Source: Lutjanus erythropterus (taxonomy: Eukaryota; Chordata; Actinopteri; Lutjaniformes; Lutjanidae). From it: DNA of 64,000 nucleotides. Shown here one piece after another: positions 60,365 through 64,000 of the stretch; the first letter of the stretch is position 1, and every line of letters starts with the position of its first letter. Location of the stretch: assembly GCA_020091685.1 (NCBI GenBank), contig CM034607.1, positions 7,251,465-7,315,464 on the forward strand, read 5' to 3'. The position numbers and the translations under genes were made by a program. Under the pieces are notes generated by a model. The model searched no databases. It saw only the letters and a list, made by a program, of their open reading frames with translations, and was not told the origin of the DNA.

Positions 60365-61768
60365 TCTAGTAGAGCAGCACTGCAACGCTTTCTCATTTTT
60401 AGCCATGTCTCCTCTCCATTCGCCATGCCTTTTGGCTCCACCGGATCGGTGCGCACAAGGGCAGACACGCCTCATTGCATGAGCTTTTCAAACAAAGCCT
60501 GTTTCCATGGTGACCACCTTTCCCCTTCTCGTGCTACTTTTTATGGCAGCGAAGCACATAATGCATCTGCAGTCAGTTATCCCATCTTCAGCAGCCCCAA
60601 CCTCCTGTGAATATTATCATTTGATTTTTTTTTTTTTCCCCACAAGTTTCAAATCTCGCTCTCACTCTGTCCACATAGTGTACATGCTCATTACACGAGC
60701 AATATCATGTCTAATAAAAAAACATGCTTGTATCCGCTGAGGATAGGGCATAGGAGGAATGTTTCCTGACAAAGATGAGAGCTGACTGCTGAGATGTACA
60801 TCTGCTGCTGCTCGACCTCTCCCTGGGATTCAGCTTCACACCGCTGTCATTCTTTCTCAGCATCTGCAGGAGATTTTTCTTTTTCTCCCCCCTCTCTCAC
60901 GGTTTCTTGAAATAATGTGTTCCCTAGGGGGCGTTTTAGCCCTGTTGGCTGTCTGGAGATGGGTTAGTTAAGGTGCTAGAACATCAAGATCCCTTTTTTC
61001 CACTCACACATCCTTCCATATAGGGCTGCAGTGCTGGAATCACTCCATCCAGCTGCCTTTGCCCTCTCTGACACACTCGTGTTGTTGGTATTCTGGAATT
61101 CTGCCTTATCGCCACCAAATACATATCCATATAGATGGAAATAGCGGATTTATCTGACTCACAGTCATCTCCTTCTCCAGTCACCTGTAACTTTTTGACC
61201 TTAAAGTTATATTAAGCCCTGTGCTGTCATTGGATTATTCAATTCACTGTTAACACTTACAGCAAAGTATTATTTACAAGCTTCAGTGTGCCTGCTTCAC
61301 ATCCAGCTGGGGACTTTTGTTGCACGTCACTCCCTTCTATCTCCCCATGCCCTGCCTCTCTCCCTCTCTGCGCTGTCTAATAATGGCAGAATGCCCCAAA
61401 AACAGCTCCTGGGTTTCAGCAGCGGAGACAAAAATAGCTCGCTCTGTCAGCCCGAGTAATATTCTACAAAGCCTCAATTTAAATGACAGCCTGCGCATTA
61501 GAAGATGCACGGAAGCATCATTCGATACCTATCCGAACGCAGTAATTGGCAGTAAGGATTCGGTTTTACTGCATCTCATCATATCGAGCGAGACGTGGAT
61601 GGATGGAGCGCCGCTGCCTCTGCAGCCGCTGCATACAAAGGGTTACACGGAGTCAGCCGCAGTCTAAAAATAGACTGTTGCTCTCGCCTGCCTCTGCACA
61701 GGCCTCTATGGATCTCCGCCCTTAAGCTCTCGCACGTGAGGTAAAAATAACCCTCTTCGTGAAAACAT

Positions 61769-61791
61769 ACACACACACACACACACGCGCG
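61769..61791 (+). repeat. (AC)n(GC)n microsatellite
   Basis: AC dinucleotides to about 61786 and then CGCGCG. Both parts are alternating purine-pyrimidine sequence that can form Z-DNA. Confidence 0.9.
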
Positions 61792-62757
61792 CCCTCAGTG
61801 CATCGTTCGTTCTCAGCTTCTCCCCTGTGACATAACACAATCACTGGCTGTTAAGAAGAGATGCAAAAAGGGCTCGGATAAAAATGTTGGTTGCAAACGA
61901 TTTGCCGTTCTGTTCTGCTGCATCGGGCATTATTCAAACTGTACACAGTTTGTGCTCACAGTCGCACACCAGAGAAAACCTGCACACATTGTAGTAAAAC
62001 CACAAGACGACTAAAAAAGCCTCACACAAATATATTAAATACCTTTATGCTCAGGCGCAGCATAGTAGTTGCTACAACAGTCACTTGGCGTCCACGGTTG
62101 AGTTTCTAGACCTCACAGTGGAAATGATTCACGGCTGTGCAGTTGTCAGATAAAAAGCCACCCCGTATGCTTTAATGTGATTATCATGTACTTTTGGTCT
62201 GAGGCAACACAGCATTTAATTAGGAAGGGGTCATTTCACTGTGACCGGCTCATCCTAAGCTGCTGTTATTACTGCCATTAAAAAAGGCTTCACTGCCACA
62301 GCTTATTGCAGCATGGTGGTAATTAGCAATGTAGTGTCAGAAGTCTCACCCGCTGGACAAGATGGTATTTAGCGACACGGGTCCGGTTTGCTTTTAGATG
62401 TTTTTTTTGGCATAAAAATAACATGAAACATTTGTAGACCTCAGTCACCTCTGCTGAGCACATATACATATGTCAACCTTTCTGCACTAAAAGTAAACTT
62501 GTCCACAGGTTTTGCTGTCCTTTCGAGTTTGCTGTGTCTTCCAAGGCTTGCAAAACTGTGTTTCACTGCGTGCTGTTCAAATAAGATAAGTCGTAAGACT
62601 ACTGCAAGTATTTAATCATTTTCTTTGCTTGGTTCGGTTGTAAGCAGCGTTATCTTGCAACATGAAGGTCACTGGATTAAATGCATCAAATGACAGTTTG
62701 CATGTTGGCGCACTGGTTTTCTCCTACAATCTCATACACGACGGGTGAACTGGACTA

Positions 62758-63022
62758 GGGCTGCAGCTAACAATTATTTTCATTGTTGATTAATCTGACA
62801 ATTATTTTCTGAATTAGTTGATTAGTCGTTGGTCTATAAAATGTCAAAAAATTATGAAAAATGTTGATGTTTCCCAAAGCCCAAGACGACATCCTCAAAT
62901 GTCTTGTTTTGCTGAGAATCAGACTTTTGACTTTCTTTCTTTTGTTTCCTAAAAGATCACTCAAACCGATCACTTTATACTCAATATAGTTGGTGATTAA
63001 TTTAATAATTTAACAGTTCTAA
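62758..63022 (+). repeat. 'GGGCTGCAAC' family repeat, copy 8
   Basis: GGGCTGCAGCTAACAATTAT, TTCATTGTTGATTAATCTGA, TCTATAAAATGTCAAAAAAT, GTTTCCCAAAGCCCAAGACG, ACATCCTCAAATGTCTTG, TCACTCAAACCGATCAC and TTGGTGATTAATTTAATAAT. The 'ttcagtttactgtcata' block is deleted. Confidence 0.85.
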
Positions 63023-63138
63023 ACTGGACTCTCTAAAATTCCTGTAGTTCTAAATGTTGAATGTGTTTCAGCGATGAATAAAGCAGTGTGTTCATCAGGA
63101 AACAATTGCAAATACATGTACATTTTGTAGGAAACGTA

Positions 63139-63472
63139 CAGCCCCAATTCCAAAAACAGTGGGAAGTGCTCTTGAGCCCATGTAATAATATCCTTTGTAC
63201 AGTGTTTTTTTCAAAATGGTGAAGTGCAAGATTCCCTTTCATACCCAAACATGATATAATTACATGTTACCAATTAATCTGTTAAACTGGTGAATGTCCC
63301 AAACGTCATCAAAATCAGAATAAGCATATATTTACAAAATTCTCTTTAACTGATGAGGTAAAACTGTAATATACTGTCTTTGTACTGTTTTGACTTGGGT
63401 GTATGTCAAAAACAAATGATCATATTCTGTTTCATTTGTTTTTCACAGCGTTTCAACTTTTTTTTTTTAAAT
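63139..63472. mobile_element. Internally deleted Tc1-type element
   Basis: After a TA, the left end reads CAGCCCCAATTCCAAAAACA and the right part CTTTGTACTGTTTTGACTTG, ATTCTGTTTCATTTGTTTTT and CACAGCGTTTCAAC, which parallel inverted copies of the terminal repeat seen at 15730-15840 (AGAATGCAATAATTTGCAAA side). About 330 bp with no transposase. The family is related to, but not identical with, the 15.7-kb remnant. Right-end bases are replaced by a T run. Confidence 0.65.
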
Positions 63473-63883
63473 AAATTAACAACTATTTTTTTGTTTGTTT
63501 TTTTACAACATTACAACACAATGAAAAAATGTTTATTTTGAATATCTCTGAGAATATTCACTGACAACATGTAATTTTTATACTGGCTGCATCTGCAAAC
63601 GGTTCATTTTTTATCATACTTCATTTGTTTTCACTGCAGTGAACTGGGATACATAATTAACATTTTTTACTATTCTGTTCAGACAACTTGAGGCACTTAG
63701 CTGAGGTCAGGGAAAGGTTCTGGTTTGATCTGAGGAGTAAGAGGAAAATTATTGGATTTTTCAAATTTAACCAAAACCACAATTGTTTATTAACCTCAAC
63801 CAGGTATTTTAGTGTCCACTGCTGAAACAACCATTCATCCCTACTGTAGCAAGCGCTGAAACACGTTTTGGATTTAAAGGTCC

Positions 63884-64000
63884 AGCGTCAAAGATTTACA
63901 AGGATTTACTGGCAGAATATGGCACAATAGAATTTAATATTTGTTGTAGTAGAAGAATTAGAAGTATTAGAAGCACCACATGTTTCTACAGACAGTTGTT
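63884..64000 (+). mobile_element. MITE fragment starting TTAAAGGTCCAG (cut by window end)
   Basis: TTAAAGGTCCAGCGTC, GGATTTACTGGCAGAATATG and AATTTAATATTTGT correspond to one end of the common fish MITE whose opposite part lies at 38190-38436. The copy continues beyond the window. Confidence 0.6.

Larger units (their letters stand above)
48591..64000 (+). other. TRAPPC9: TRAPPC9 intron (5' part), downstream of exon B
   Basis: Starts with the GTGAGT donor at 48591 and runs to the window edge without a recognisable next exon. Repeats and hairpins are listed separately. I see nothing identifiable in 48620-50830, 51640-52120, 53740-54240, 56420-58730, 59150-60340, 60370-61370 and 61800-62750. 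Repeat-poor stretches at 54250-54560 and 61380-61690 look unusually complex for intron and could be conserved non-coding DNA. Confidence 0.85.

Noticed and set aside
48591..64000. Search by eye for the next TRAPPC9 exon (MAIQVDKF...)
   Set aside because: No stretch encoding it was found, so it is presumed to lie beyond the window.

Overview
The window is vertebrate nuclear DNA, almost certainly from a spiny-rayed (acanthomorph) teleost. Three things point there: an intron-exon layout with canonical GT/AG splice sites, AT-rich non-coding sequence with long CA/TG, GA and CT microsatellites, and many short inverted-repeat DNA transposons and dispersed repeats that I recognise from perch-like fish genomes. 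The repeat family assignments come from memory of those sequences, not from a database search.

The only gene I can identify is TRAPPC9 (NIBP, trafficking protein particle complex subunit 9), on the + strand. Two consecutive internal coding exons are present: 31728-31870 (47 codons plus 2 nt) and 48480-48590 (1 nt, 36 codons, 2 nt). They join in frame across a phase-2 intron of 16,609 bp and match the C-terminal third of the vertebrate protein (human context ...[16 protein letters not shown]... and ...[10 protein letters not shown]...ECQR). Neither the previous nor the following TRAPPC9 exon was found, so 1-31727 and 48591-64000 are read as parts of large flanking introns. About 99.6% of the window is therefore intron.

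Layout. 1-31727: intron with a tandem repeat carrying estrogen-receptor-type and DR1 motifs (1.0-1.4 kb), a CA microsatellite beside a G-quadruplex motif (8.1-8.3 kb), non-autonomous DNA elements (9.4-10.0 and 11.8-13.0 kb), a broken Tc1/mariner element (15.7-16.5 kb), a degenerate ~40-bp tandem array and a perfect hairpin (20.0-20.4 kb), and scattered fish repeats. 31871-48479: intron with more repeats, two pyrimidine-rich tracts and a transposon cluster at 46.4-47.6 kb. 48591-64000: intron with a 789-bp foldback element, a second perfect hairpin, a run of three adjoining elements (52.7-53.7 kb), three copies of the commonest repeat, an internally deleted Tc1-type element and an unidentified minus-strand open frame.

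The commonest repeat, a ~300-bp element starting GGGCTGCAAC, has eight recognisable copies, all in the same orientation as TRAPPC9. I found no evidence of an unknown multi-gene system. The observations most worth checking are the nearly perfect hairpins, the one-way orientation of that repeat, the repeat-borne nuclear-receptor motifs and the minus-strand frame at 58.7-59.1 kb.
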